Shown piece by piece: positions 1-8,157 of a stretch of DNA of 64,000 nucleotides. The notes under the pieces were generated by a model. That model made no database searches, was not told where the DNA came from, and worked only from the letters and a program-made list of their open reading frames with translations. Source of the DNA: Gaiellasilicea sp963707575 (lineage in GTDB: Bacteria; Actinomycetota; Thermoleophilia; Gaiellales; Gaiellaceae); contig OY970171.1 in NCBI GenBank assembly GCA_963707575.1, positions 1,302,001 through 1,366,000 on the forward strand, written 5' to 3'. The stretch's first letter is position 1; every line of letters starts with the position of its first letter. The translations under genes were made by a program, and so were the position numbers.

Positions 1-944
1 GCCCGCTGACGACACCCGTCGGCGGCGGGATCCGCTCGCTCAACGTGGCGCTGCGCCAGCAGCTCGACCTCTACGTCTGCCTGCGCCCGATCCGCTACTT
101 CCCGGGCGTGCCGAGCCCGCTACGCGACCCGTCGAAGACGGACATGGTCATCTTCCGCGAGAACAGCGAGGACATCTACGCCGGCATCGAGTGGGAGGCA
201 GGGACCGAGTCGGCCCGCAAGGTGATCGACTTCCTGCAGAACGAGCTGGGCGTGCGCAAGATCCGCTTCCCGGAGACGTCGAGCATCGGGATCAAGCCCG
301 TCTCGCAGGAAGGCACCGAGCGGCTGGTGCGCAAGGCGATCCAGTACGCGCTCGTGAACGGGCGCGACTCGGTCACGCTCGTCCACAAGGGCAACATCAT
401 GAAGTTCACCGAGGGCGGCTTCCGCGACTGGGGCTACGCCCTCGCGGCCCGCGAGTTCGGAGCGCAGCCGATCGACGGCGGCCCCTGGCTCTCGCTCGAG
501 CACGAGGGGCGCACGATCACGATCAAGGACGCGATCGCGGATGCCTTCCTGCAGCAGATCCTGCTCCGCCCGGCCGAGTACGACGTGATCGCGACGCTGA
601 ACCTGAACGGCGACTACATCTCGGACGCGCTCGCCGCCCAGGTGGGCGGGATCGGGATCGCGCCCGGGGCGAACATGTCCGACGACGTGGCGATGTTCGA
701 GGCCACGCACGGGACGGCACCGAAGTACGCCGGCCAGGACAAGGTCAACCCCGGCTCGCTGATCCTCTCCGCCGAGATGATGCTGCGCCACCTCGGCTGG
801 GTCGAGGCCGCCGACCTGATCATCGACTCGCTCGGGGCCGCGATCGCCGACAAGGTCGTCACCTACGACTTCGCCCGCCTGCTGGACGATCCGACCGAAG
901 TCTCGTGCTCGGCCTTCGGCCAGGCGATGATCGAACGGATGTAG
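1..944 (+). CDS. icd: Isocitrate dehydrogenase (NADP+), 5' end outside window
   Basis: This TCA-cycle enzyme oxidises isocitrate to 2-oxoglutarate and CO2 with NADP+ in the cytoplasm. The frame is already open at base 3 and runs about 313 residues to a TAG stop, so roughly the first 100 residues of the usual ~416 lie before the window. Seen directly: the substrate loop GGGIRSLN, whose Ser is the regulatory phosphosite in E. coli Icd; RENSEDIYAGIEW; the VHKGNIMKFTEG catalytic segment; and HGTAPKYAGQDKVNPGS, whose Lys-Tyr pair marks NADP over NAD specificity. Similarity to E. coli Icd is high throughout. The next gene begins about 47 bases later on the same strand. Confidence 0.97.
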   Translation, partial: PLTTPVGGGIRSLNVALRQQLDLYVCLRPIRYFPGVPSPLRDPSKTDMVIFRENSEDIYAGIEWEAGTESARKVIDFLQNELGVRKIRFPETSSIGIKPVSQEGTERLVRKAIQYALVNGRDSVTLVHKGNIMKFTEGGFRDWGYALAAREFGAQPIDGGPWLSLEHEGRTITIKDAIADAFLQQILLRPAEYDVIATLNLNGDYISDALAAQVGGIGIAPGANMSDDVAMFEATHGTAPKYAGQDKVNPGSLILSAEMMLRHLGWVEAADLIIDSLGAAIADKVVTYDFARLLDDPTEVSCSAFGQAMIERM

Positions 945-990
945 TTCGGCACCGATGAGTCCGGCCGCCTCCTCCGGTCCAACGGGGCAG

Positions 991-1473
991 ATGACCGACA
1001 ACCAGGAACTCGCAGCGATCGCGCGGGCGATCGTCGATGGGAACAGCTACATGACGCTCGGCACGGCCGATGCGGACGGGCATCCCTGGGTCACGCCTGT
1101 CTGGTACGCGCCCGCGGAATACACGGAGCTGTTCTGGGTCTCGTCGCCCAAGGCGCGGCACTCGCGCAACCTGGCGGCGCGCCCCGAGCTGAGCATCGTC
1201 ATCTTCGACTCCAGTGCGCGCATGAACACCGGGCAGGGCGTGTACATGTCCGCGGTCGCCGCAGAGCCGACGGGCGCCGCGCTCGAGCGCGGGCTCGAGA
1301 CCTTCTCGCGCCGGTCGCTCGCGCACGGCGGCCGCGTGTGGACGGCCGACGACCTGGAGCCCGCGGGGCTCCTGCGCCTGTATCGGGCGGCCGTGTCGGA
1401 GCACTGGGTGCTCGATCCCGACCTCCGCCCCGACCAGCGCCGCCGACTCGACCTGAAGGAGGAGGCACCATGA
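991..1473 (+). CDS. Pyridoxamine 5'-phosphate oxidase-fold (split beta-barrel) flavin/F420-type protein
   Basis: A 160-residue protein of the PPOX-like split-barrel superfamily, members of which bind FMN or F420 and reduce small molecules. Typical features are the opening segment YMTLGTADADGHPWVTPVWYA (read in two halves around residues 20-40) and the later KARHSRNL motif. The ATG at 991 follows GGGGC and begins just before the fold; an in-frame ATG at 955 would add 12 low-complexity residues. The stop overlaps the next start as ATGA at 1470-1473, so this is the first gene of a five-gene coupled run. The substrate cannot be told from sequence. Confidence 0.82.
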   Translation: MTDNQELAAIARAIVDGNSYMTLGTADADGHPWVTPVWYAPAEYTELFWVSSPKARHSRNLAARPELSIVIFDSSARMNTGQGVYMSAVAAEPTGAALERGLETFSRRSLAHGGRVWTADDLEPAGLLRLYRAAVSEHWVLDPDLRPDQRRRLDLKEEAP

Positions 1474-2117
1474 GCAAGCTGACGTTCGACATCACGATGT
1501 CGCTGGACGGGTTCGTCGCCGGGCCGAACGCGACGCTCGAGGAACCACTCGGCGAGGGCGGCGAGCAGCTCCACGACTGGCTGTTCGGGCTGAAGAGCTG
1601 GCGCGAGCAGCACGGCCTCTCCGGGGGCACGACGGGCTCCGACGCGGAGGTCCTCGAAGAGTCGGTGGAGCGCATGGGGGCGACGGTGATGGGCCGGAAG
1701 ATGTTCAGCGGCGGCGAGGGGCCGTGGGAGGACGACCCGAAGGCGGACGGCTGGTGGGGCGACGACCCGCCCTTCCACGCGCCCGTGTTCGTTCTCACCC
1801 ACCATCCTCGCGAGACGGTGGCGAAGCAGGGAGGGACCTCCTACATCTTCGTCACGGACGGGATCGAGTCCGCCCTCGAGCAGGCTCGGGACGCGGCCGG
1901 CGACAAGGACGTCGCGATCGCAGGCGGCGCGAGCGTCGGCCAGCAGTACCTGCGCGCCGGGCTGCTCGACGAGCTGCAGATCCACGTCACCCCGCTGCTC
2001 CTGGGCGGCGGCGTCCGCCTCTTCGACGACGTCGGTGGCATTCCCTTCGCGCTGAAGCCCACCAGGGTGGTCGAGTCCCCGAACGTCACCCACATCCGCT
2101 ACGAGGTCCAGAAATGA
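1470..2117 (+). CDS. Dihydrofolate reductase / RibD C-terminal family protein
   Basis: A 215-residue member of the RibD C-terminal (DHFR-like) reductase family. It starts MSKLTFDITMSLDGFVAGPN, the characteristic opening of this family, and has a late VAIAGGASVGQQYLRAGLLDE segment (residues ~150-170) that forms the nucleotide-binding part. These stand-alone proteins are usually annotated as dihydrofolate reductase family without proven function; true folate reduction is unlikely to be the main role. The start overlaps the preceding stop by four bases and the end overlaps the next ATG (2114) in the same way, so translation is probably coupled. A GGAGGAGG ribosome site lies just upstream (about 1457-1464). 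Confidence 0.88.
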   Translation: MSKLTFDITMSLDGFVAGPNATLEEPLGEGGEQLHDWLFGLKSWREQHGLSGGTTGSDAEVLEESVERMGATVMGRKMFSGGEGPWEDDPKADGWWGDDPPFHAPVFVLTHHPRETVAKQGGTSYIFVTDGIESALEQARDAAGDKDVAIAGGASVGQQYLRAGLLDELQIHVTPLLLGGGVRLFDDVGGIPFALKPTRVVESPNVTHIRYEVQK

Positions 2118-3463
2118 CGGCGGTCGAGCGCGTGGAGGAGCTGCGGCGCTCCCTGGCCGGGCCGGTCGTCGTGCCCGCGGCTGCGGACTACGACGCGGCA
2201 CGCCGGGGCTTCAACGCGCTCATCGACCGCCGGCCGGCCGTGATCGCACGCTGCCTCGGCCCTGAGGATGTCGCCACCGCCTTCGACTTCGCCCGTGCCC
2301 AGGGGCTGGAGGTGGCCGTGCGGGGAGGCGGCCACAACCCGGCCGGGCATTGCGTCCTCGAGGACGGTCTCGTGATCGACCTCTCGCTGCTGCGCAGCGT
2401 CGAGGTAGACGGCGACGCGCGGATCGCCCATGCAGCCGGAGGCTCGACCTGGCTCGACTTCGATCCCGCGACGCAGGCTTTCGGGCTGGTCACGCCGGGA
2501 GGTGTCGTCGGTTCCACGGGGGTGTGCGGGCTCACCCTCGGCGGTGGGATCGGCCATCTGACGGCGCAGTACGGCCTGACCTGCGACAACCTGGTCGGAG
2601 CGGAGCTCGTCACGCCGGATGGCGAGGTGGTCCACGCGAGTGAGGACGAGAACGCTGAGCTGCTCTGGGGCCTGCGCGGCGCTGGCGGCAACTTCGGCGT
2701 CGCCACGCGCCTCGAGTTCCGCCTCCACCCGCTCGGGCACGTGACCGGCGGGGCGCTCGCGTATGCCGGGGCCGGGGTTCGCGATGCCCTGCGGCGCTTT
2801 CGCGACGTCGCGGCCGGCTCTCCGCGCGACCTCAGCTGCCAGGCGTCGCTCTCGGTCGACGAGTCGCTTGCGCCCACCCTCGTCGTCCTGCCGTGCCACA
2901 CGGGATCCGAGCCGGACTCCGAGGAGCTGCGCGCGCTCCGCGCCGCGCCGGGGCTCGTCGAGGACGGCGTCGGCAGACAGACGTTCCTCGAGCAGCAGCA
3001 GGTGGTCGACTCCGCCTACGGCGAGAACAGGCACTACTGGAAGGGGCACTTCGTGCGCGAGCTGCCGGACGAGCTGATCGACGAGCTGGTCGCGCGCATC
3101 GCGGCGCTGGGCCGACCGCCGGGCGGGATCCTGATCGAGTCCCTGCACGGGGCACCGAAGGACGCGGATCCCTCGGGCGGAGCCGTTGGCTTCCGCAACG
3201 CCGCGTTCAACATCAGCGCGCAGGCCGTCTGGCTCGACCCCACCCTCGACGAGCAGTACATCGAGTGGGCGCGCGAGACGGCGGCGGCGCTCGAGCCCTG
3301 GTCGCTGGGCGGCGGCTACGTCAACTACATGCAGGCGGACGAGCCGATCGAGCGCGTTCGCGCGGCCTTCGGCGCGGAGGCGTTCGACCGCCTCCAGGCG
3401 CTGAAGCGCCGCTACGACCCGGAGAACGTCCTGCGCCGCAACCAGAACATCCCGCCGGCGTGA
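2114..3463 (+). CDS. FAD-linked oxidase, berberine-bridge-enzyme (BBE) type
   Basis: A 449-residue FAD-dependent oxidoreductase with an N-terminal PCMH FAD-binding domain (residues ~40-210) and a C-terminal BBE segment ending RRYDPENVLRRNQNI, typical of the family. The His that commonly carries covalent FAD is visible in VRGGGHNPAG. The Cys of bicovalent members is not in its usual place: the only nearby Cys sits in STGVCGLTLGGG, a few residues later. I therefore infer mono-covalent flavin. Such enzymes oxidise sugars, alkaloids or polyketides; the substrate is unknown. The start overlaps the previous gene as ATGA, and the TGA stop shares its last base with the ATG of the regulator gene. Confidence 0.9.
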   Translation: MTAVERVEELRRSLAGPVVVPAAADYDAARRGFNALIDRRPAVIARCLGPEDVATAFDFARAQGLEVAVRGGGHNPAGHCVLEDGLVIDLSLLRSVEVDGDARIAHAAGGSTWLDFDPATQAFGLVTPGGVVGSTGVCGLTLGGGIGHLTAQYGLTCDNLVGAELVTPDGEVVHASEDENAELLWGLRGAGGNFGVATRLEFRLHPLGHVTGGALAYAGAGVRDALRRFRDVAAGSPRDLSCQASLSVDESLAPTLVVLPCHTGSEPDSEELRALRAAPGLVEDGVGRQTFLEQQQVVDSAYGENRHYWKGHFVRELPDELIDELVARIAALGRPPGGILIESLHGAPKDADPSGGAVGFRNAAFNISAQAVWLDPTLDEQYIEWARETAAALEPWSLGGGYVNYMQADEPIERVRAAFGAEAFDRLQALKRRYDPENVLRRNQNIPPA

Positions 3464-3948
3464 TGCTCGTCCACCCCACCCGACACCTCCTCCGCGCCAG
3501 GGACGTCGCGGACGCGCGCTACCGCGAGCCGCTCGACGTCTCCGCGCTCGCCCGGGCCGCGCGACTCTCGCCTGCGCACTTCAGCCGCGAGTTCCGCAGC
3601 GCGTTCGGCGAGACGCCGCACCAGTACCTGCTCACGAGGCGGCTGGAGCGGGCGGCGGCTCTGCTCCGAAACACCGACCGCTCGGTCGCGGAGATCTGCT
3701 TCGACGTGGGGCTGCGCAGCGTGGGCTCGTTCACGACCAGCTTCGGCCGGGCCTACGGGCTCTCGCCGACGGCCTACCGCGCCACGTACCCGCCCGCAGC
3801 CACACGCGCGCGGATCCCGACCTGCGTGCTGCAGGCGTGGGGGCGTCCCCGGTCCCGGTGGCAGTCAGCAGCTTTCGAGAAGACAGCTGCGAACGCCCCG
3901 ACTAGCGTGGCCGCGACCACTGACGAGATCGGAGGAACGACATGCTGA
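3463..3948 (+). CDS. AraC-family regulator reduced to its DNA-binding domain
   Basis: A 161-residue protein whose first ~105 residues are an AraC/XylS double helix-turn-helix: LSPAHFSREFRSAFGETPHQYL, then ERAAALL, VAEICFDVGLRSVGSFTTSF and the closing YGLSPTAYR. No N-terminal ligand-binding domain is present, as in SoxS or MarA; the last ~50 residues look disordered and are Arg/Ala rich. It lies inside the five-gene run, sharing one base with the oxidase stop and seven with the next start, so it is likely a regulator of its own operon. That role is inferred from position only. Confidence 0.85.
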   Translation: MLVHPTRHLLRARDVADARYREPLDVSALARAARLSPAHFSREFRSAFGETPHQYLLTRRLERAAALLRNTDRSVAEICFDVGLRSVGSFTTSFGRAYGLSPTAYRATYPPAATRARIPTCVLQAWGRPRSRWQSAAFEKTAANAPTSVAATTDEIGGTTC

Positions 3949-4364
3949 AGAGCCTCACCAACGTCCAGGTGTGGGTTCACGACCAGGACGAGGCGCTCGC
4001 CTTCTACACGGAGAAACTCGGGCTGGAGCTGCGCCAGGACGTCACCGTGCCCGAGCTGGACAACTTCCGCTGGCTCAGTGTCGGCGTGCCCGGCCAGCCC
4101 GACGTCGCGATCACCCTGATGGCCGTCCCGGGCCCACCCGTCTTCGACGCCGAGACCGCCGAGCAGGTGCGGTCGCTGATGGCCAAGGGCGCCGGCAGCG
4201 GCCTCTTCTTCGACACCGACGACGTCGCGGGGAGCTACGAGGAGCTGAAGGGTCGCGGGGTGGAGTTCCAGGGCGAGCCGACGGAGCAGCCCTACGGCAC
4301 CGACGTGGGCTTCCGCGACCCGTCGGGCAACCAGATGCGGCTGGCGCAGTTGACGGAGCGCTAG
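3942..4364 (+). CDS. VOC (glyoxalase/bleomycin-resistance fold) protein
   Basis: A 140-residue vicinal-oxygen-chelate protein with two beta-alpha-beta-beta-beta modules. It starts MLKSLTNVQVWVHDQDEAL and then YTEKLGLELR, the standard first module, and ends GTDVGFRDPSGNQMRLAQ, the standard second-module strand with a candidate metal ligand. Members act as lyases, isomerases, dioxygenases or antibiotic-binding proteins; this one has no specific assignment. A good ribosome site (GGAGG) precedes the ATG at 3942 although the start lies within the 3' end of the AraC gene. Its TAG stop is part of the long palindrome that follows. Confidence 0.88.
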   Translation: MLKSLTNVQVWVHDQDEALAFYTEKLGLELRQDVTVPELDNFRWLSVGVPGQPDVAITLMAVPGPPVFDAETAEQVRSLMAKGAGSGLFFDTDDVAGSYEELKGRGVEFQGEPTEQPYGTDVGFRDPSGNQMRLAQLTER

Positions 4365-4527
4365 GAGGGTTTGGCGGAATGCCGGTCGCCGTCGGGGTGT
4401 GCTGTTCGTTCCGAGGCAAGGACGCAGGGAGCGGCGATAGCCAAAGCTATCGGCGCGACCGAGGACGCCGCATCGGGGCGAGCAGCGCGGCCTGACGGCA
4501 CAGCCTGTATTTCGCCAAGCCCTCCTA
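4362..4527. repeat. Long imperfect palindrome between convergent genes
   Basis: The sequence from 4362 and the reverse complement of the sequence ending at 4527 match at 17 of the first 19 bases (TAGGAGGGYTTGGCGRAAT). They continue with weaker pairing, about 35 of 53 positions with many transition mismatches that would be G-U pairs in RNA, to a perfect centre GCGATAGC-CAAA-GCTATCG at about 4434-4451. The TAG stops of the gene to the left (4362-4364) and the gene to the right (complement of 4525-4527) both lie in the terminal arms. It fills the whole 160-base gap. It may act as a two-way terminator or be a small palindromic mobile repeat. Confidence 0.8.
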
Positions 4528-6258
4528 CCGGCGCGAGTGCGCGTGGGCGGGCAGGTAGTAGCGCTCCACGTAGTCGATCACGGCCCGGTGCATCGAGAAG
4601 CGAGGCGCGAGCTCCGCGATCGACGCCTTCATCATCTCGATCCACCGCGGCCGGAGGTCGGTGTAGGTCGTGACGACGTCACGCTCGAGCAGGCGGTAGA
4701 GCTGCTGCCGGTCGGCGTCGTCCGAGACCCCGTCGATCGCCCAGCCCACCTCGGGCGAGTAGCCCTCTGCCCACCAGCCGTCGAGCACGGAGAGGTTGAG
4801 GACGCCGTTGACCGCGGCCTTCATCCCGCTCGTGCCTGAGGCCTCGAGCGGGCGCCGAGGCGTGTTCAGCCAGACGTCGCAGCCGGGGATGATCGCGCGG
4901 GCGAGGGCGATGTCGTAGTTCTCGAGGAAGACGACCCGCCCGGCCACCCGTTGATCGCGGGAGAGCTCGACGATGCGCTGCATCACGTCCTTGCCCTCGA
5001 CGTCCTGAGGGTGGGCCTTGCCCGCGACGACGATCTGGACGGGGAGCGCAAGCAGCCGCTCGAGCTCGGAGAAGACGAGACCGGCGCGCTTGTACGTCGC
5101 GAAGCGGCGGGCGAAGCCGATCGTCAGCGCCTGCGGATCGAGCCCGGTGCGAGCCGCGAGCCGCTGCTTGAACCTCCCGTGCAGGCTCCAGAGCTCGGTC
5201 GGGTCGAGCTCTCGCGCAGCGTCCCAGCCCGCCTCGTCGGGAGGTGCCTCGGGACGCACGCCGACGGAGCGGAGCAGGTCCGCGAGCTCGGGGTCGAGCC
5301 AGGTGCCGAGATGGACGCCGTTCGTGACGTGCCCGATCGGAGGTTCCGTCCCCGGCCAGAGCGGCGCCCACATCTCGCGCGCGACCGCGCCGTGCAGCTC
5401 GGAGACGCCGTTCGCATACGCCGAGAAGCGGAGTGCGAGCGGGGTCAGGCCGAAGCCGTCCTCGTCCGCGCCCTCCTCTCCCGCCCGCCCGAGCGCGAGC
5501 AGGTCCGAGTCGGAGAGGCCAGCGTCGCCGGCGAGGCCGCCCAGATAGCGCAGCACGAGCTCGTCGCCGAAGACCTCGTTGCCCGCCGGGACCGGCGTGT
5601 GCGTGGTGAACACCGACGTGCTGCGCACGCGCTCGATCGCCGCGTCAACGGACATGTCCGCCTCGACGAGCGCGCGGACGCGCTCGATCGCGAGGAACGC
5701 CGAATGGCCCTCGTTCATGTGGAAGACGGTGGGCTGGATCCCGAGCGCCGCGAGCGCACGCACGCCGCCGACGCCGAGCAGCAGCTCCTGGCGGATCCGG
5801 TGCTCGCGGTCGCCGCCGTAGAGCGCGTCGGTGAGCCAGTCGACCTCGAGCAGGTAGAGCGGCACCCGCTCACCGTCTTCCGGCGCGACGTCGTACCGCC
5901 ACACGGCCGCCTCGACCAGCTCGCCGTCGAGGTCGATCTCGACCGAGACCGGCTCGCGCACGAGGCCGAGCGCCTCCGGGTCGACCGGCTGGTACTCCTC
6001 GGTCTGCCGTCCGGCCCCGTCGACGCCCTGCTTGAAATACCCGCCGCGGTAGAGCAGCCCGACGCCGACGAGTGGGATGCCGAGGTCGGCCGCGGCCTTC
6101 AGGTGGTCGCCGGCGAGCACGCCGAGGCCGCCCGAGTAGATCGCGAGCGCCTCGTCGACGCCGAACTCCATGCTGAAGTAGGCGACGAGCAGCTCACCGT
6201 CGGACTCGTGGCGGCGGCGCCACCAGCTGGAGCGCGTCGTGCTCTGCGTCGAGGTCAT
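4525..6258 (-). CDS. glgP: Alpha-glucan phosphorylase, short form
   Basis: It removes glucose-1-phosphate from the ends of glycogen or maltodextrin using PLP. The 577-residue length fits the shorter, distant glucan phosphorylase subfamily rather than the ~800-residue glycogen type. Seen: YFSMEFGVDEAL and YSGGLGVLAGDHLKAA near the N-terminus, FHMNEGHSAFL, FTTHTPVPAGNEVF, RFATYKRAGL, and the PLP-lysine segment EASGTSGMKAAVNG near residue 460. The ATG at 6258 opens a frame with Thr/Ser and Arg rich residues before the fold. It is a single gene convergent with the VOC gene and may supply phosphorolysis to the sugar cluster downstream. Confidence 0.94.
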   Translation of the reverse strand: MTSTQSTTRSSWWRRRHESDGELLVAYFSMEFGVDEALAIYSGGLGVLAGDHLKAAADLGIPLVGVGLLYRGGYFKQGVDGAGRQTEEYQPVDPEALGLVREPVSVEIDLDGELVEAAVWRYDVAPEDGERVPLYLLEVDWLTDALYGGDREHRIRQELLLGVGGVRALAALGIQPTVFHMNEGHSAFLAIERVRALVEADMSVDAAIERVRSTSVFTTHTPVPAGNEVFGDELVLRYLGGLAGDAGLSDSDLLALGRAGEEGADEDGFGLTPLALRFSAYANGVSELHGAVAREMWAPLWPGTEPPIGHVTNGVHLGTWLDPELADLLRSVGVRPEAPPDEAGWDAARELDPTELWSLHGRFKQRLAARTGLDPQALTIGFARRFATYKRAGLVFSELERLLALPVQIVVAGKAHPQDVEGKDVMQRIVELSRDQRVAGRVVFLENYDIALARAIIPGCDVWLNTPRRPLEASGTSGMKAAVNGVLNLSVLDGWWAEGYSPEVGWAIDGVSDDADRQQLYRLLERDVVTTYTDLRPRWIEMMKASIAELAPRFSMHRAVIDYVERYYLPAHAHSRR

Positions 6259-6359
6259 TCCCAGGCGGCAACCTACCTACGGGGTGGAGCCGTCTGCGGA
6301 GGCAGAACCGAGTCCATCCGAATTCTGCGCGCGGTGGCAACGGAGGCGCTCGTCCGGCG

Positions 6360-7181
6360 CTAGGAAAGCGGCTGGGCGACGGCGCCCTGGCCGGCCACGG
6401 CGAGCGCGAGCACGGTCGTGTCGGGCAGGCGCGTCTCGAGCTCGCACCGACACTCGTCGGCGGCCGACTCGCGCGCCCAGACGATCACCGTCGGCCCTGA
6501 GCCCGAGATCGTAACGCCGAGCGCCCCCACCGGCAGGTCGGCGCGGAGCTCGGCGAGGTGCGGCGCACCGCCGGAGCGATAGGGCTCGTGCAGCCGATCG
6601 GCCAGGGCGGCGCCGAAGAGCTCCGGATCACCGGCCGCGAGCCCGGCGCCGAGGAGCGCCGCCCGGCCGGCGGTGAAGGCCGCGTCGGCATGCGACACCT
6701 CGTCGGGCAGCGCCGCCCGCGCGGCGCCCGTCTCCACCTTCACGTCCGGGACGACGGCGATCGGCACGGCGGGCACGCGGTCGGCGATGCGCGCGATGCG
6801 GCCCGCCCACGTGAGGCAGACGCCGCCGGCGAGGCAGGCGGCGAGATTGTCGGGGTGACCCTCCAGGGGGAGGCCCAGCGCGAGCAGCTCCTCCGGGTCG
6901 GGGTCGCGGCCCGCGAGGCGGCAACCAGCGACGAGCCCGAGCGCGATCACGGCCGCGCTCGAGCCCAGTCCACGCGCACGCGGGATCCGGTCCGTGAAGC
7001 GGAACGAGAGCCCGTCGGTGGACGCGAGCAGCGAGAAAGCGCGAACGCCGAGATGCTCGGGGTCCGGCGACTCGCCGCCCTCGCCCACCTCGAGCTCGTT
7101 CCAGAGCTCCAGCGCCACCGCTGCGCAGTCGAATCCGGGCCCGAGGTTCGCGGTCGTCGCCGGCGCCCGGACCGCGATCAT
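6360..7181 (-). CDS. thrB: Homoserine kinase (GHMP family)
   Basis: It phosphorylates L-homoserine with ATP to O-phosphohomoserine, the penultimate step to threonine. The 273-residue protein has the GHMP hallmarks: VRAPATTANLGPGFDC at the N-terminus, PRARGLGSSAAVIALG (phosphate-binding loop, near residue 70), and VGALGVTISGSGPTVIVW (motif 3, near residue 225). It is the last gene of a hom-thrC-thrB operon read on the minus strand; only 10 bases separate its ATG from the thrC stop. Length and motif spacing are normal. Confidence 0.96.
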   Translation of the reverse strand: MIAVRAPATTANLGPGFDCAAVALELWNELEVGEGGESPDPEHLGVRAFSLLASTDGLSFRFTDRIPRARGLGSSAAVIALGLVAGCRLAGRDPDPEELLALGLPLEGHPDNLAACLAGGVCLTWAGRIARIADRVPAVPIAVVPDVKVETGAARAALPDEVSHADAAFTAGRAALLGAGLAAGDPELFGAALADRLHEPYRSGGAPHLAELRADLPVGALGVTISGSGPTVIVWARESAADECRCELETRLPDTTVLALAVAGQGAVAQPLS

Positions 7182-7191
7182 CGAGCCGCCG

Positions 7192-8157
7192 TCATCGGGC
7201 AGCTTGCGCGATCGCGTCGGCGTCGGGCTCCACGGACACCGGCGCCGGCGCGGTGCGGTCGACGGTGCCGGGATCCTTGAGCCCGTGGCCGGTGAGCACG
7301 CAGACGACCCGCGACCCGGGCTCGGGCGGGTGCGCGCGCAGGCCGGCGATGCCGGCGGCCGACGAGGGCTCGCAGAAGACGCCCTCCAGCCGGGCGAGAT
7401 CCTTCCAGGCGGCGATGATCTGTTCGTCGTCCACCGAGCGGATCTCGGCTGCGGCCTCCGCCTCGGCGCGGTGGGCCGGCGCAGCGATGCGGATGGCCGA
7501 GGCGAGCGTGTCGGCGCGGCTCGCCGCCTGCACGGAGACGATGCGCTGCGACACGCCCAGCTCCTCGAAGCCGAGGGCGTACGCCCGCGTGTTGCCGCCG
7601 CCGCCGTACGGCAGCGTCAGCAGGTCGGGCGGGCCACGCAGCTCCTCGACCAGCTCGAAGGCGGCCGTCTTCTGGCCCTGCAGCCGGTGCGGGTTGAGCG
7701 AGTTGACGAGCACGTGCGTGCCACGGCCGGCCAGCTCGAGTGCCGCCTCGAGCGCCTCGTCGAAGCTGCCGCGCACCTCGAGCAGCGTCGCGCCGTAGGC
7801 CCGCGCCTGTGCCAGCTTGCCCAGCGCGACCGCGCCCTCCGGAAGCAGGACGACGGCGGTGAGACCTGCTCGTGCCGCGTAGGCGGCGGCGGACGCAGAC
7901 GTGTTCCCGGTCGACGCGCACACGACGGCGCGCGCTCCCTCCTCCAGCGCCTTCGCGACCGCGATCGTCATGCCGCGGTCCTTGAAGCTCCCGGTCGGGT
8001 TCGCGCCCTCCCACTTGAGCAGGAGCTCGCACCCGAGCTCGGCCGAGAGCCGGGGCGCCGGCAGCAGCGGGGTGCCTCCCTCCCCCAGCGACACGACGGG
8101 CGTCGCGTCGGTCACCGGCAGCCGCTCGCGCCAGCGCTCGGCGAGGGAGGCGCTCAC
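7192..8157 (-). CDS. thrC: Threonine synthase
   Basis: It converts O-phosphohomoserine to threonine with PLP in the cytoplasm. The 321-residue protein has the fold-type II PLP lysine in NPTGSFKDRGMT (near residue 58), the substrate loop VVCASTGNTSASAAAYA, and the glycine-rich PLP phosphate site LPYGGGGNTRAY. It is the short bacterial form, without the long N-terminal domain of the E. coli-type enzyme. The GTG start at 8157 overlaps the hom stop as GTGA (8154-8157), which fixes the start. It lies between hom and thrB, the product of the first and the partner of the last step. Confidence 0.95.
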   Translation of the reverse strand: MSASLAERWRERLPVTDATPVVSLGEGGTPLLPAPRLSAELGCELLLKWEGANPTGSFKDRGMTIAVAKALEEGARAVVCASTGNTSASAAAYAARAGLTAVVLLPEGAVALGKLAQARAYGATLLEVRGSFDEALEAALELAGRGTHVLVNSLNPHRLQGQKTAAFELVEELRGPPDLLTLPYGGGGNTRAYALGFEELGVSQRIVSVQAASRADTLASAIRIAAPAHRAEAEAAAEIRSVDDEQIIAAWKDLARLEGVFCEPSSAAGIAGLRAHPPEPGSRVVCVLTGHGLKDPGTVDRTAPAPVSVEPDADAIAQAAR

